A stretch of 64,000 nt of DNA. Source: Yinghuangia soli (GTDB lineage Bacteria; Actinomycetota; Actinomycetes; Streptomycetales; Streptomycetaceae). The stretch covers positions 1-64,000 of the forward strand of contig NZ_JAKFHA010000020.1 in NCBI RefSeq assembly GCF_021502675.1. The letters are read 5' to 3'. The translations under genes were made by a program, and so were the position numbers. Under the pieces are notes generated by a model. It searched no databases and was not told the origin of the DNA. It saw only the letters and a program-made list of their open reading frames with translations. Positions 28,001-35,064 of the stretch are shown in pieces. Within the stretch, counting starts at the first letter, position 1; each line of letters opens with the position of its first letter.

Positions 28001-28682
28001 CCGACTGGTGCAGCGCATCGATCGCCGCGTCGAGGTCGGCGGCCTTCGGCGAGCGTGCGTACCGCATCTGCAGCGCGCCGCCCAGGTTGCTCAGGTACAT
28101 GGCCCGGTCGGGGTCGTCGTCGCGGCTCGCCTCCGCGGCGTCCCGTACGGCATCGATCGCATGGTCCAGGTCCGCGGGATCCCCGGTCCCCCGGTAGCGG
28201 CACTCGAACGCGGCGAAGAGGTCGGCGCTCCGCTTCGCGAACTCCGGTTCCTCGCGGCTCGTATGGCGGACGATCTCCTGCCACACGTACACGGCCCGCG
28301 ACGCGGCCTCCCGATCGCCGGTCTGCACCACATGGCGCAGCACCGCCGCGGCCGGCCCGTCCGCGGCCAGCTCGACGACGAAGGGCAGCAGCGGCTCCGG
28401 GATGCCCTCGACCGACAACCCCGCCGCGAACGCCCGCGCAAACGCCATCCCCGCCCGCGCAGCGTCCCGCTGGTCCTCGCCGTCGTCCTGCGCCGCGAAC
28501 CGCAGCCAGAGCAGGTTCCCCAGCACGAACGCCACCGGACCGTCCAACGGATCCTCGTCCGACAGCGCTGTCAACTGCTGGATCACCACCGTCGTCTCCG
28601 GCGCCAGCGCCGCGGCAAACCCCGCCTCCGGCGAGATCGCGTCAAGCCGCGCCATCCCCGACGCCAGCACCTCGTCCCGCAT
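25035..28682 (-). CDS. TPR-CHAT caspase-like protein
   Basis: A protein of about 1215 residues. The first 700 residues hold many TPR-like repeats with the recurring core EGHPxRAxYLNxLA, suggesting a ligand- or partner-sensing solenoid. The C-terminal 350 residues are a CHAT protease domain. Its catalytic His lies in HFACHG and its Cys in YLSACETA. The VGTLWKIDDE and AAYLHTG family motifs follow. Inside the CHAT domain, just before the catalytic His, is an insertion of alternating Glu/Ser (near residues 1035-1060). CHAT proteases are found in bacterial conflict systems such as the type III-E CRISPR protease. The start at 28682 is uncertain; GTG at 28721 would add 13 residues. No CRISPR is present. 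Confidence 0.85.
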   Translation of the reverse strand: MRDEVLASGMARLDAISPEAGFAAALAPETTVVIQQLTALSDEDPLDGPVAFVLGNLLWLRFAAQDDGEDQRDAARAGMAFARAFAAGLSVEGIPEPLLPFVVELAADGPAAAVLRHVVQTGDREAASRAVYVWQEIVRHTSREEPEFAKRSADLFAAFECRYRGTGDPADLDHAIDAVRDAAEASRDDDPDRAMYLSNLGGALQMRYARSPKAADLDAAIDALHQSVAASPEGHPNRARSQSNLGIALAGRFQRTRHAADLDAAVEAVQQAVAAAADGDRDLPSYLSNVGTVLQTRYELTHDPADLDVVIDSAQAAVDTAAENDHYFSAYLLNLSNALQFRYEQGSDPDDLNRAVDAGQRAVDMVADAYFRYADHAANLSTVLRMRSEHTGSLADLDAAIGLAERAVGAVGPGHPRYARFQNILATALWVGFQRTFDEERLDAAGEAAYRAVEATPEGHPSRAIYLNTLAMVLRTRFDNRQEVALLLPSGSDFPANHPGNPLYSNPMRARRTRQDDMAALDTAIEAAQMAVAMTPEGHPHRAMYLNTLAMVQYERFEQLADTEALAAAVDAARAAVAAVPEGHPHNAAYLTTLGKALESRHEEDPDSGFLAEAVAAFATVARMETAPPRRRAVAARAAAEWAADSDPRAAAELAALAVELLSDVSPVQLRRSDRQLALGRFGGLAGEAAALALDDPSRPLPERARQAVQLLEAGRGVLLGQALDMRADLADLREVDSALAEEFTRLEGLLERVLGGRDAGPASSADGVPDRTATEPVDSEDPVGPTDPAERDPGLLAAKYEGVLRRIRALDGFADFALPPPFEELAAAASQGAVVLFSIDERRSDALVLTADGVEAVPLPGLGPDVLGEHVGEFHRALHDSQRRDDPAARVAAQRVLHDVLGWLWDVAVEPVLGHLGHASTPGPEQEWPRVWWVPGGALGLLPLHAAGHHADPADDADRRVLLDRVISSYAPTVRALSHTRRSPVPTVAEDALIVALPVTPELPGRPALRDLTHAGTEARNVQGHFPAHLLLQAAAESEAQAESAAESESESESGADSEPTRAAVLAHMPEFAVVHFACHGVTEGEDPSASRLFLQDGSLTVADLTRLRLDGARLAYLSACETATGHNRRLLDEAINLAFTFRLAGYRHVVGTLWKIDDEVSAEAADLFYGHLRTSTGSLDVDRSAAALHHTVRTLRGRYPAPGLWAAYLHTGP

Positions 28683-28743
28683 CCCCACCCCGCCAATCTC
28701 GTCCCCGGGCAATGAACTCACCGACCAGCTCGGTTCCGGATGC

Positions 28744-28857
28744 TCAGACCGGCGAACCAAGAGCCCGCCCCAGAGCGGCCGCCGCGCCCTGCAGATCCGC
28801 CACCGGCGCCAAGCGCTCCCCGGACGGCAGGCGGAACTCCCAGCCCGCGGCTGCCAT
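28744..28857 (-). CDS. Possible small protein (37 aa) upstream of the TPR-CHAT gene
   Basis: An ATG frame at 28857 encodes MAAAGWEFRLPSGERL and ends 61 bp before the TPR-CHAT start, with high GC at third codon positions. GTG at 28878 would add seven residues. The ribosome site is weak. It could be a small partner protein or a chance frame. The rest of the 28858-29128 gap holds the divergent promoters but no box I can name. Confidence 0.35.
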   Translation of the reverse strand: MAAAGWEFRLPSGERLAPVADLQGAAAALGRALGSPV

Positions 28858-29128
28858 CGACCCGTCCGCGGCCGACACCCGGGTTCGGCGTCCCCGCGCC
28901 GCGCCGCCGCCAGCGGCGTCCGGCCTTCACTGGCTCTGCCCCGTTGTTCCCCAAGCCGCCATCAGTCCATCGTCCCCCAACGGCGGCGCCGGGACAGGGG
29001 ATCGTCGAGATGGGCGGGGCAGGCGAGGGCTCGGGGCCGTGCGGTTCGGGAGTGGGCCGTAGCCTGTCGGCCCAGCGGAACTGGCTATCCGGCGCGGGGG
29101 GATGCGCAGCCGGGACGAGGAGGCAAGC

Positions 29129-29722
29129 ATGGCGCGGATGCCGTCGGCCGAGCGGCGCCGGCAGTTGGTCGAGGCTGCGGTGCGGGCGATGGCCAGGGAC
29201 GGTGTGGCCCGGACGACGACGCGGTCGATCTGCGTGGAGGCGGGCGTCTCGCTGAGCGTCTTCCACTACTGCTTCGACTCGAAGCAGGCGCTCCTGGAGG
29301 CGGCGATCGGGTCGATCACCGACAACTTCGTCGCGCTCGTGAAGGCGAACGTGGAGCCGAAGGCGACCCTGCACGACACGGTCCGCGGTGCTCTCGGCAC
29401 GTACTGGGCGCACGTCACCGCGTATCCGGCCGAGCACATGCTGACCTACGAGCTGACCCAACATGCTTTGCGTGAGCCGGGGTTCGAGCACCTGGCGCGT
29501 GCCCAGTACGAGAAGTACACGGCGTCCGGGACCACCCTGCTCGAAGAGGTGTGCACGGTCTGCGAGGTCACGCCGCGCGTGCCGATGGCCGTCCTCGCGC
29601 ACCTGCTGGCCGCGACGATCGACGGGCTGACCCTGCAGTACCTGGTGCTGGGCGACGAAGCGACCGCGGAGGCGCTGCTCGACGCGACCGCCGCGCATCT
29701 GGTGACGCTGATCGGCGGGTAA
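29129..29722 (+). CDS. TetR-family transcriptional regulator
   Basis: A 197-residue repressor. The N-terminal helix-turn-helix is RRRQLVEAAVRAMARDGVA followed by TTTRSICVEAGVSLSVFHYC, with the usual FDSKQALLEAA helix 4. The ligand-binding domain spans the rest and contains two cysteines in EEVCTVCEV. ATG at 29129 follows GAGGAGG at a proper distance. It faces away from the TPR-CHAT gene and runs toward the secreted dipeptidase-like gene, either of which it might control. I see no clear palindrome at its own promoter. Confidence 0.88.
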   Translation: MARMPSAERRRQLVEAAVRAMARDGVARTTTRSICVEAGVSLSVFHYCFDSKQALLEAAIGSITDNFVALVKANVEPKATLHDTVRGALGTYWAHVTAYPAEHMLTYELTQHALREPGFEHLARAQYEKYTASGTTLLEEVCTVCEVTPRVPMAVLAHLLAATIDGLTLQYLVLGDEATAEALLDATAAHLVTLIGG

Positions 29723-29886
29723 CCGGCGGCCGGCGGCAAGCGGCAGATCCCCTTCAGGTCATTTGACCCGGACTATTGACTCACTCGGCGTTTCCTCGCG
29801 ATCCTCGGCCCGAGCCGCTGTTACCGCAAGAAACGCCCGGCGGCCCGTGTCCGGCATCATCCCCATGACCGGAGGCATCGCTGACC

Positions 29887-31950
29887 ATGCGTCGACCAAC
29901 ACGCAAACGGGGAAAGCGGTTTCCCCTCGTCGCACTCTTCATCGCCCTGACCACCGCCGTCTTCGGTGCAGGGCCGGTCCCCGCGGCAGGCACCGCCTCG
30001 TGGTGGGACCCGACGGCACGCCCCGTCCCCGACTCGCAGATCAACGTCACCGGCGCCCCGCTGACCGGCACCGACGCCCAGGGCAAAGTGCGCGGGTTCG
30101 TCGACGCGCACAACCACCTCATGTCCAACGAGGGCTTCGGCGGCCGCATGATCTGCGGGCAGACCTTCTCGGACGCCGGCATCGCCGACGCGCTCAAGGA
30201 CTGCCCCGAGCACTACCCCGACGGCTCCGGCGCGCTCTTCGAGCACCTCACCGGCGGCGACAACGGCAAGCACGACCCGGTCGGCTGGCCCACCTTCAAG
30301 GACTGGCCCGCCAACGACTCGCTGAGCCACCAGCAGAACTACTACGCCTGGGTCGAGCGCGCCTGGCGCGGCGGACAGCGCGTCCTCGTCAACGACCTCG
30401 TCACCAACGGCCTGATCTGCTCCCTCCTGCCCCGCGACCGCGGCTGCGACGAGATGGACGCGATCCGCCTGGAGGCCCGCAAGTCGTACGAGATGCAGGA
30501 CTTCGTCGACAGGATGTACGGCGGCCCCGGCAAGGGCTGGTTCCGCATCGTCCTGGACGCCGCCCAGGCCCGCACCGTCGTCCAGCAGGGCAAACTGGCC
30601 GTCATCCTCGGCGTCGAGACCTCGGAGCCGTTCGGCTGCAAGCAGATCCTCGACATCGCCCAGTGCAGCCAGACGGACATCGACCGGGGCCTGGACGAGC
30701 TCTACGGGCTCGGCGTGCGCAGCATGTTCCTGTGCCACAAGTTCGACAACGCCCTGTGCGGCGTGCGCTTCGACAGCGGCACCACCGGAGTGGCGGTCAA
30801 CATCGGCCAGTTCCTGTCCACGGGCACTTTCTGGGCCACCGAGCCCTGCGCCGGCCCGCAGCAGGACAACCCGATCGGCCTCACGGCACCTCCTGCGATG
30901 GCCGCGAAACTCCCGCCCGGGGTCGGCGTCCCCTCGTACGCGTCCAACGCCAGATGCAACACCCGGGGCCTGTCCCGCCTCGGGGAACACGCGCTGAAAG
31001 GCATGATGCAGCGCGGCATGATGCTCGAACTCGACCACATGAGCGTCAAGGCCGCCGGCCGCGCCCTCGACATGCTGGAAGCCGAGGAGTACCCGGGCGT
31101 CATCTCCAGCCACAGCTGGATGGACCTCGACTGGACCGAACGGGTCTACCGGCTCGGCGGTTTCGTCGCCGAGTACATGCACAGCGCCCAGGGCTTCGTC
31201 GGCGAGTCCGCACAGAAGGCGGAGCTGCGCAAGAAGTACGGCGTCGGCCTCGGCTACGGCACCGACATGAACGGCGTCGGCGGCTGGCCGGGCCCGGTCG
31301 GGCCGGACGCCCCGAACGCCGTCCAGTACCCCTTCCGCAGTTTCGACGGCGGCTCGCTCCTCGACCGCCAGGTCACCGGCCGGCGCACCTGGGACATCAA
31401 CACCGACGGCGCCGCCCACAACGGACTCGTGCCGGACTGGATCGAGCAGATCCGCCTCACCCCCGGCGGCCCGGGCGTGGTGGACGAACTCTCGCGCGGC
31501 GCCGAGTCGTACCTGACCACCTGGAAGGCGACCGAGCAGCACGAAGTCGGCGTCAACCTGGCCGCCGGCCGGCCCGCGTCGGCGTCCAGCACGCAGTGGT
31601 GGAACCCCTTCGTCAACTACGCCGCGTGGCGCGCCTTCGACGGCAACCCCGGCACCCGCTGGGCCAGCGAGTGGTCCGACAACCAGTGGCTGCAGGTCGA
31701 CCTGGGCCGGGTGCACCCGGTCGGCCGGGTCACCCTGGACTGGGAGAGCGCGTACGCCCGCGCCTACCGCATCGAGGTCTCGGAGGACGGCGCGACCTGG
31801 CGGACCGCCTGGTCCACGACCGCCGGCGACGGCGGCTACGACACCGCCCAGTTCGCCTCGCAGCAGGCCCGCTACGTACGCGTGCAGGGCGTCACCCGCG
31901 GCACCCAGTGGGGCTACTCGCTCCACGAAGTGACCGTGAGCCGGTCGTAG
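29887..31950 (+). CDS. Secreted dipeptidase-like metallohydrolase with C-terminal discoidin domain
   Basis: A 687-residue exported protein. The signal peptide has a basic start (RRPTRKRGKR), a hydrophobic core and cleavage after PAAG-like residues near 33. The catalytic domain shows DAHNHLM near residue 73, VILGVETSE, ELDHMS and SSHSWMD, in the order expected of an amidohydrolase or membrane-dipeptidase-type metal site. From about residue 560 an F5/8 type C (discoidin) domain begins (NLAAGRPASASST, DGNPGTRWASEW, QWLQVDLG) and would bind glycans. ATG at 29887 has GGAGG ten bases upstream. Substrate is unknown. A very strong terminator follows. Confidence 0.8.
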   Translation: MRRPTRKRGKRFPLVALFIALTTAVFGAGPVPAAGTASWWDPTARPVPDSQINVTGAPLTGTDAQGKVRGFVDAHNHLMSNEGFGGRMICGQTFSDAGIADALKDCPEHYPDGSGALFEHLTGGDNGKHDPVGWPTFKDWPANDSLSHQQNYYAWVERAWRGGQRVLVNDLVTNGLICSLLPRDRGCDEMDAIRLEARKSYEMQDFVDRMYGGPGKGWFRIVLDAAQARTVVQQGKLAVILGVETSEPFGCKQILDIAQCSQTDIDRGLDELYGLGVRSMFLCHKFDNALCGVRFDSGTTGVAVNIGQFLSTGTFWATEPCAGPQQDNPIGLTAPPAMAAKLPPGVGVPSYASNARCNTRGLSRLGEHALKGMMQRGMMLELDHMSVKAAGRALDMLEAEEYPGVISSHSWMDLDWTERVYRLGGFVAEYMHSAQGFVGESAQKAELRKKYGVGLGYGTDMNGVGGWPGPVGPDAPNAVQYPFRSFDGGSLLDRQVTGRRTWDINTDGAAHNGLVPDWIEQIRLTPGGPGVVDELSRGAESYLTTWKATEQHEVGVNLAAGRPASASSTQWWNPFVNYAAWRAFDGNPGTRWASEWSDNQWLQVDLGRVHPVGRVTLDWESAYARAYRIEVSEDGATWRTAWSTTAGDGGYDTAQFASQQARYVRVQGVTRGTQWGYSLHEVTVSRS

Positions 31951-31988
31951 CCTGCGGCCTGTCGCGGGCCGGCATTGCTGCGGCGCAT

Positions 31989-32035
31989 GCATGGCGGACG
32001 CCCGGCCGGAACTTCCGGCCGGGCGTCCTCCATGC
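31989..32035 (+). terminator. Very strong hairpin terminator
   Basis: GGACGCCCGGCCGGAA (31996-32011) is a perfect inverted copy of 32013-32028, and after one mismatch six more pairs (GCATGG/CCATGC) extend it to a 22-bp stem. It follows the dipeptidase-like gene; there is no U-tract. Confidence 0.8.
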
Positions 32036-32090
32036 GCTTCTGCGCTGCTGCGTCGCGGCACCGATCGTCCGCGCGTGCGGGGCAGCGCCG

Positions 32091-32540
32091 TCAGCTGTCG
32101 GCCGATTCCTCTTCCGGAATGGTGTGCACCGCTGCCTCCTCGGCCGACGCGGCGCCTCCGTCGATGCCCACATCACGCGCCGAACCGCCGCTTCCGTCGG
32201 CGATCAGCCGACCCGAACGCCGCTCCCCGACCTGCCCGTCCACCGGTTCGCCCGCGCCGCCGGCCAGGTCGCCGATTCCGTCCCCGTCCGCGGTCCCCGC
32301 GTCCGGGCGCTCCCGCGCCAGCCGGGAATCGAGCGGCTCTCCGGCCCGCTGCTCGTCCTGCGTGGTGCCGTAGTCCTCGACCGCATAAGGCCGTTCGGGC
32401 GGGGAGTAGCCCTGGTCCAGCAAGGCGTCGAGATCCGGCTCGTCGAGTACGTTCTCGGGGTCGAGCGGATCGTCCGGGCGGTCGTTCCCGACGTGCTGCG
32501 GCTGGTGGACGTCGTCCCCTCGGCCTGCGTCCTCGGGCAT
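32091..32540 (-). CDS. DUF5709 domain protein
   Basis: A 149-residue acidic protein. The core LDQGYSPPERPYAVEDYGTT followed by EERAGE-like and SRLARERPD residues is the DUF5709 signature, a family of unknown function in actinomycetes. The rest is Asp/Gly-rich and probably disordered, with no signal or membrane segment. ATG at 32540 has GGGAGAG six bases upstream. It is divergent from two small genes across a gap with 14-bp tandem repeats. Confidence 0.8.
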   Translation of the reverse strand: MPEDAGRGDDVHQPQHVGNDRPDDPLDPENVLDEPDLDALLDQGYSPPERPYAVEDYGTTQDEQRAGEPLDSRLARERPDAGTADGDGIGDLAGGAGEPVDGQVGERRSGRLIADGSGGSARDVGIDGGAASAEEAAVHTIPEEESADS

Positions 32541-32645
32541 GGCGGCTCTCCCGTCGTCATCCGGCCCCGGCGTCATCCGGCTGTCGTCATCCGGCATCGG
32601 CATGCGGCCGGTTTCGCGCTTGCCACCGCGCCGCTACCCGCCCAC

Positions 32646-32687
32646 CCAAGATCCACACGCCAAGATCCACATGCCAAGATCCATACG
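32646..32687. repeat. Three tandem 14-bp repeats
   Basis: CCAAGATCCACACG, CCAAGATCCACATG and CCAAGATCCATACG follow each other without gaps. They lie in the 275-bp gap between the divergent DUF5709 and 32816 genes and are unusually AT-rich for the region. Iteron-like protein binding is possible. Confidence 0.75.
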
Positions 32688-32815
32688 AGAGCCGCCCACG
32701 CGGTTGCGGCGCAGGCCACCGGGTAGCGGCGCGGGTGATCCGCCCGGTCGGACGGGTCCCGGATGCGGCGAGCGCCGCCGCACCGGTGGACCGGATCGCG
32801 GGGTGGCCGCCCAGC

Positions 32816-33073
32816 ATGGACGAATACGAGATCCTGATCTTCCCGTACAACGAGCAGGACATGCCCGAGCCCGATCGCGGCCCGGCCGTCCGCTCCGCCC
32901 GGGTGCAGCGCACCGGCGAAGAAGGAGTCTCCGGGCATCCGCGCTACAACGGCGCCGGCGTCCAAGCGGAGATCGACCCGGACACCCTTGCCGTGGAGGC
33001 GATCACCATCGACGGGGCACACCTCCCCGACGGCTGGAGCGCGCGGGTCGCGGATGCCGCGGAGACATCCTGA
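32816..33073 (+). CDS. Small conserved-looking protein of unknown function
   Basis: An 85-residue acidic protein beginning MDEYEILIFPYNEQD. It contains GEEGVSGHPRYNGAG and EIDPDTLAVEAITIDG, with the look of a small alpha/beta domain. There is no signal peptide, Cys or membrane segment. The ATG at 32816 has only a weak GGGGTGG upstream. It is followed 48 bp later by another small gene on the same strand, probably co-transcribed. Family not recognised. Confidence 0.6.
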   Translation: MDEYEILIFPYNEQDMPEPDRGPAVRSARVQRTGEEGVSGHPRYNGAGVQAEIDPDTLAVEAITIDGAHLPDGWSARVADAAETS

Positions 33074-33121
33074 CTATCGTCCCGTGGCCGGTCACCGGCC
33101 CGGCGCATCGAGGAGGACACC

Positions 33122-33457
33122 ATGACTGCCGCCCTGTTCCCCGATACCGGACGCGAGGCCCAGTTGTTCCAACGCTGCCGCAATGCCCCGATGGACGCCC
33201 GGATCAGCGCGGAAGACCTCGGCGCCGGAGGCGCGTACGCAGCCTCTCTGGCATGGTCCGGACTCTGTGCGTCCGGGCGGCGGCCCGTCGCCCTTGCGCA
33301 GGCGCGCCACCTGGCCATGGAAGCCGCGGACAGCTTCATCGAGCACACCGCCCGCGACCGCCCGGTCGACCCCTCCGACACGCAGGCGGCGAAGCGCCTT
33401 GCCGAAACGGCTGTCGGCGATGCCCTGGAGCGCGACTACGGGAACGACCAGGCGTAA
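33122..33457 (+). CDS. Small helical protein of unknown function
   Basis: A 111-residue protein that looks mostly helical (AEDLGAGGAYAASLAWSG, ARHLAMEAADSFIEHTA), with two cysteines and no membrane segment. ATG at 33122 has a strong GAGGAGG site. It follows the 32816 gene and is convergent with the terpene synthase. The function is not recognised. Confidence 0.65.
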   Translation: MTAALFPDTGREAQLFQRCRNAPMDARISAEDLGAGGAYAASLAWSGLCASGRRPVALAQARHLAMEAADSFIEHTARDRPVDPSDTQAAKRLAETAVGDALERDYGNDQA

Positions 33458-33480
33458 CCGCACGGCAACCGACGGGAGGC

Positions 33481-34452
33481 TTACGACGTCCCCGCGGACG
33501 CGAGCGGAGCGTCGCGGTACCGGGCGGTCTCCTGGGACCAGGTGAGGTTGCCGCGCATCCAGGAACGCAGACCGTCCAAGTACTGCCGGACGGGCCCGGA
33601 GACTTCAGGACGCACCCGGGCTTCCAGAACCAGGTACGCCTGGACCTCGCGGTCGTGCATCTGCGCGGTACGCGCCAGCGCCTCCGCCAACGTCATCCCG
33701 TCCTGCGCCATGAGGATCCTCGGCAGGTTGCAGGGGTCGGCCCCGCGCCGGCTCTCCTTGTTCTCCGAGTAGATGTCATTGGCCCAGCACGCCGCGTTCA
33801 CGGCCATGCGGGTCAGCGCCCGGATGTCACGGTGCGCAAGCTCCTCCTCGTGCAGGACCAGACCGCACGCCGCGTCGATCAGCGCGACACACGTCGGCAC
33901 CGCCCCGCTGTCCACCCTCATGAAGCAGTACTGCGCCGGCGTGGGCGTCTCCCGCCGGGCCCGGCCGGCGGCCTCCCAGATCTGGGCGAAGAAGTACGCG
34001 CGCACCGACGCGGCGAACCGGCTCAACTGGGCAGGTGTGAGCTGCGCACCCAGCCGCTGCCGAATGTCCAGGAGGCTCGCGGCGAAGGGGGCGTCCGAGG
34101 GCAGCGGCTCGTCCGGATGGTCGAGGACGTGCAGCAGCCGGGTCAGGAGCAGCGCCAGCTCGCCGGGGTCGCTGCCGGCCGCGGTCTCCTCGGAATAGGC
34201 GTCGTCGAAGGCGAAGAGCCACATCATCCAGTCGGCCAGCAGCGGCAGGAAATCGGCGCGCGCCGCGGGAGTGGTCCGCGCCGCCAGCCAGGCGATGCGC
34301 GACCCCTCGAAACGGCGTTGCTCGACCGGATCGGCGACGAGGCCGAACCGCGCCATCCACGCGAGCGTGTGCCGTTCGGCCGCCGCGGCCCCGGGATGCA
34401 CCTCATCGGCAAACGGGCAGGCCAGTTCGGGCAGAGGAGTCACCGTCGTCAT
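33481..34452 (-). CDS. Class I terpene synthase (sesquiterpene-cyclase type)
   Basis: A 323-residue terpene cyclase. The first metal motif is DDAYSE near residue 83 (a DDxxxE variant). The second is NDIYSENKE near 225 (the NSE triad). Between them lie the pyrophosphate-sensor Arg and helix-break region (FMRVDSGAV, near 178) and an RY pair lies near the C-terminus. These positions match bacterial sesquiterpene synthases that ionise farnesyl diphosphate; the product cannot be read from sequence. ATG at 34452 has GGAG five bases upstream. No P450 or prenyltransferase adjoins it, so it would draw on general farnesyl diphosphate. Confidence 0.88.
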   Translation of the reverse strand: MTTVTPLPELACPFADEVHPGAAAAERHTLAWMARFGLVADPVEQRRFEGSRIAWLAARTTPAARADFLPLLADWMMWLFAFDDAYSEETAAGSDPGELALLLTRLLHVLDHPDEPLPSDAPFAASLLDIRQRLGAQLTPAQLSRFAASVRAYFFAQIWEAAGRARRETPTPAQYCFMRVDSGAVPTCVALIDAACGLVLHEEELAHRDIRALTRMAVNAACWANDIYSENKESRRGADPCNLPRILMAQDGMTLAEALARTAQMHDREVQAYLVLEARVRPEVSGPVRQYLDGLRSWMRGNLTWSQETARYRDAPLASAGTS

Positions 34453-34551
34453 GCTGCTCCGATCACGGGAAGGAGCACCGGCTGGGCGCGGTGCCGGGCC
34501 GCGGCGCGACACCTGTCGCGGGCGGCCGCTCGTCGACGGAATTTCCCTGCT

Positions 34552-34581
34552 CGATCACCATCGGCGAAATCCGCGATCACC
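34552..34581 (-). promoter_or_regulatory. Direct repeat with 22-bp period upstream of the terpene synthase
   Basis: On the minus strand GGTGATCG occurs twice, at 34574-34581 and 34552-34559, exactly 22 bp apart and about 100 bp before the start codon. Same-face direct repeats are typical of SARP sites, and a large SARP is encoded at 2259, but the link is only inference. Confidence 0.35.
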
Positions 34582-34637
34582 GGAAAGCCCCGCAAGGTGG
34601 GCGCGGGCAGCCCAGGCGCACTCCTTGGTGTGCGCGG

Positions 34638-34663
34638 GCGCGCATCAGGGGCGCGCATCAGGG
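34638..34663. repeat. Tandem 13-bp repeat
   Basis: GCGCGCATCAGGG occurs twice in tandem, followed by a partial third copy (GCGCACA). With the direct repeat at 34552 and the terminator at 34726 it accounts for the 324-bp gap between the terpene synthase and the small secreted peptide. Confidence 0.6.
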
Positions 34664-34725
34664 GCGCACAGCACTCACACACCGCAGCCGGGCCGACCCC
34701 CTGTGCGATGACCCGGCAAGCAAAA

Positions 34726-34759
34726 GGCGCGGCCACGGCACGAATGCCATGGCCGCGCC
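34726..34759 (-). terminator. Rho-independent terminator of the small secreted peptide gene
   Basis: GGCGCGGCCA (34726-34735) pairs with TGGCCGCGCC (34750-34759), with an inner GGCA/TGCC stem. On the minus strand TTTT follows directly, which is unusual here and makes this a classical intrinsic terminator. Confidence 0.8.
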
Positions 34760-34776
34760 CAGCGTCACCGGGCCGC

Positions 34777-34947
34777 TCAGCCCACGAAGACGATGCTGTG
34801 CGTCTCGTGGTGCGCCACGACCGGCCACACGACCGCGGTGCTCGACGTCGAGTGGTCGACGAAGACGTCGGCCGAGGCAGCCGGCGCCGACACGGTCAGG
34901 GCGGCGACGGCAAGGGCGGCAGCGGCACAGATGCGCTTGATGTTCAT
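34777..34947 (-). CDS. Very small secreted peptide (56 aa)
   Basis: A 56-residue precursor. MNIKRI, an Ala/Val core and cleavage after ASA (residue 26) make a textbook signal peptide. The 30-residue mature peptide starts DVFVDHSTSS, has no Cys and ends SIVFVG. It is rich in Val and His and strongly beta-prone. ATG at 34947 has GGAGGAG nearby, and an intrinsic terminator follows 17 bp after the stop, so this is a deliberate monocistronic gene. It is not a chaplin by sequence; its function is unknown. Confidence 0.75.
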   Translation of the reverse strand: MNIKRICAAAALAVAALTVSAPAASADVFVDHSTSSTAVVWPVVAHHETHSIVFVG

Positions 34948-35052
34948 GAGCAGAACTCCTCCTAGCAGGGGACAGTTGCCTCCTGAAGGCTCTACCGGCG
35001 ACGCGCCCAAACTGCCGTATTGCGCTGAGCGGGGGCGTGTCGAATCTCCTTC

Positions 35053-35058
35053 TAGACT
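35053..35058 (+). promoter_or_regulatory. -10 box of a probably leaderless thyA promoter
   Basis: TAGACT ends seven bases before the thyA ATG, so transcription probably starts at or next to the A of the start codon; no ribosome site is present. A clear -35 box is not visible. Confidence 0.5.
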
Positions 35059-35064
35059 TGCGCC

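Noticed and set aside
23668-28682. Type III-E CRISPR (Craspase) locus
   Set aside because: Only the TPR-CHAT resemblance is present; there is no Cas7-11-like effector or repeat array.
32646-32687. CRISPR array
   Set aside because: The 14-bp copies are directly adjacent with no spacers, and no cas genes are present.
34777-34947. Chaplin or rodlin
   Set aside because: The mature peptide lacks the chaplin GDGVG...N and Cys pattern and is too short for a rodlin.
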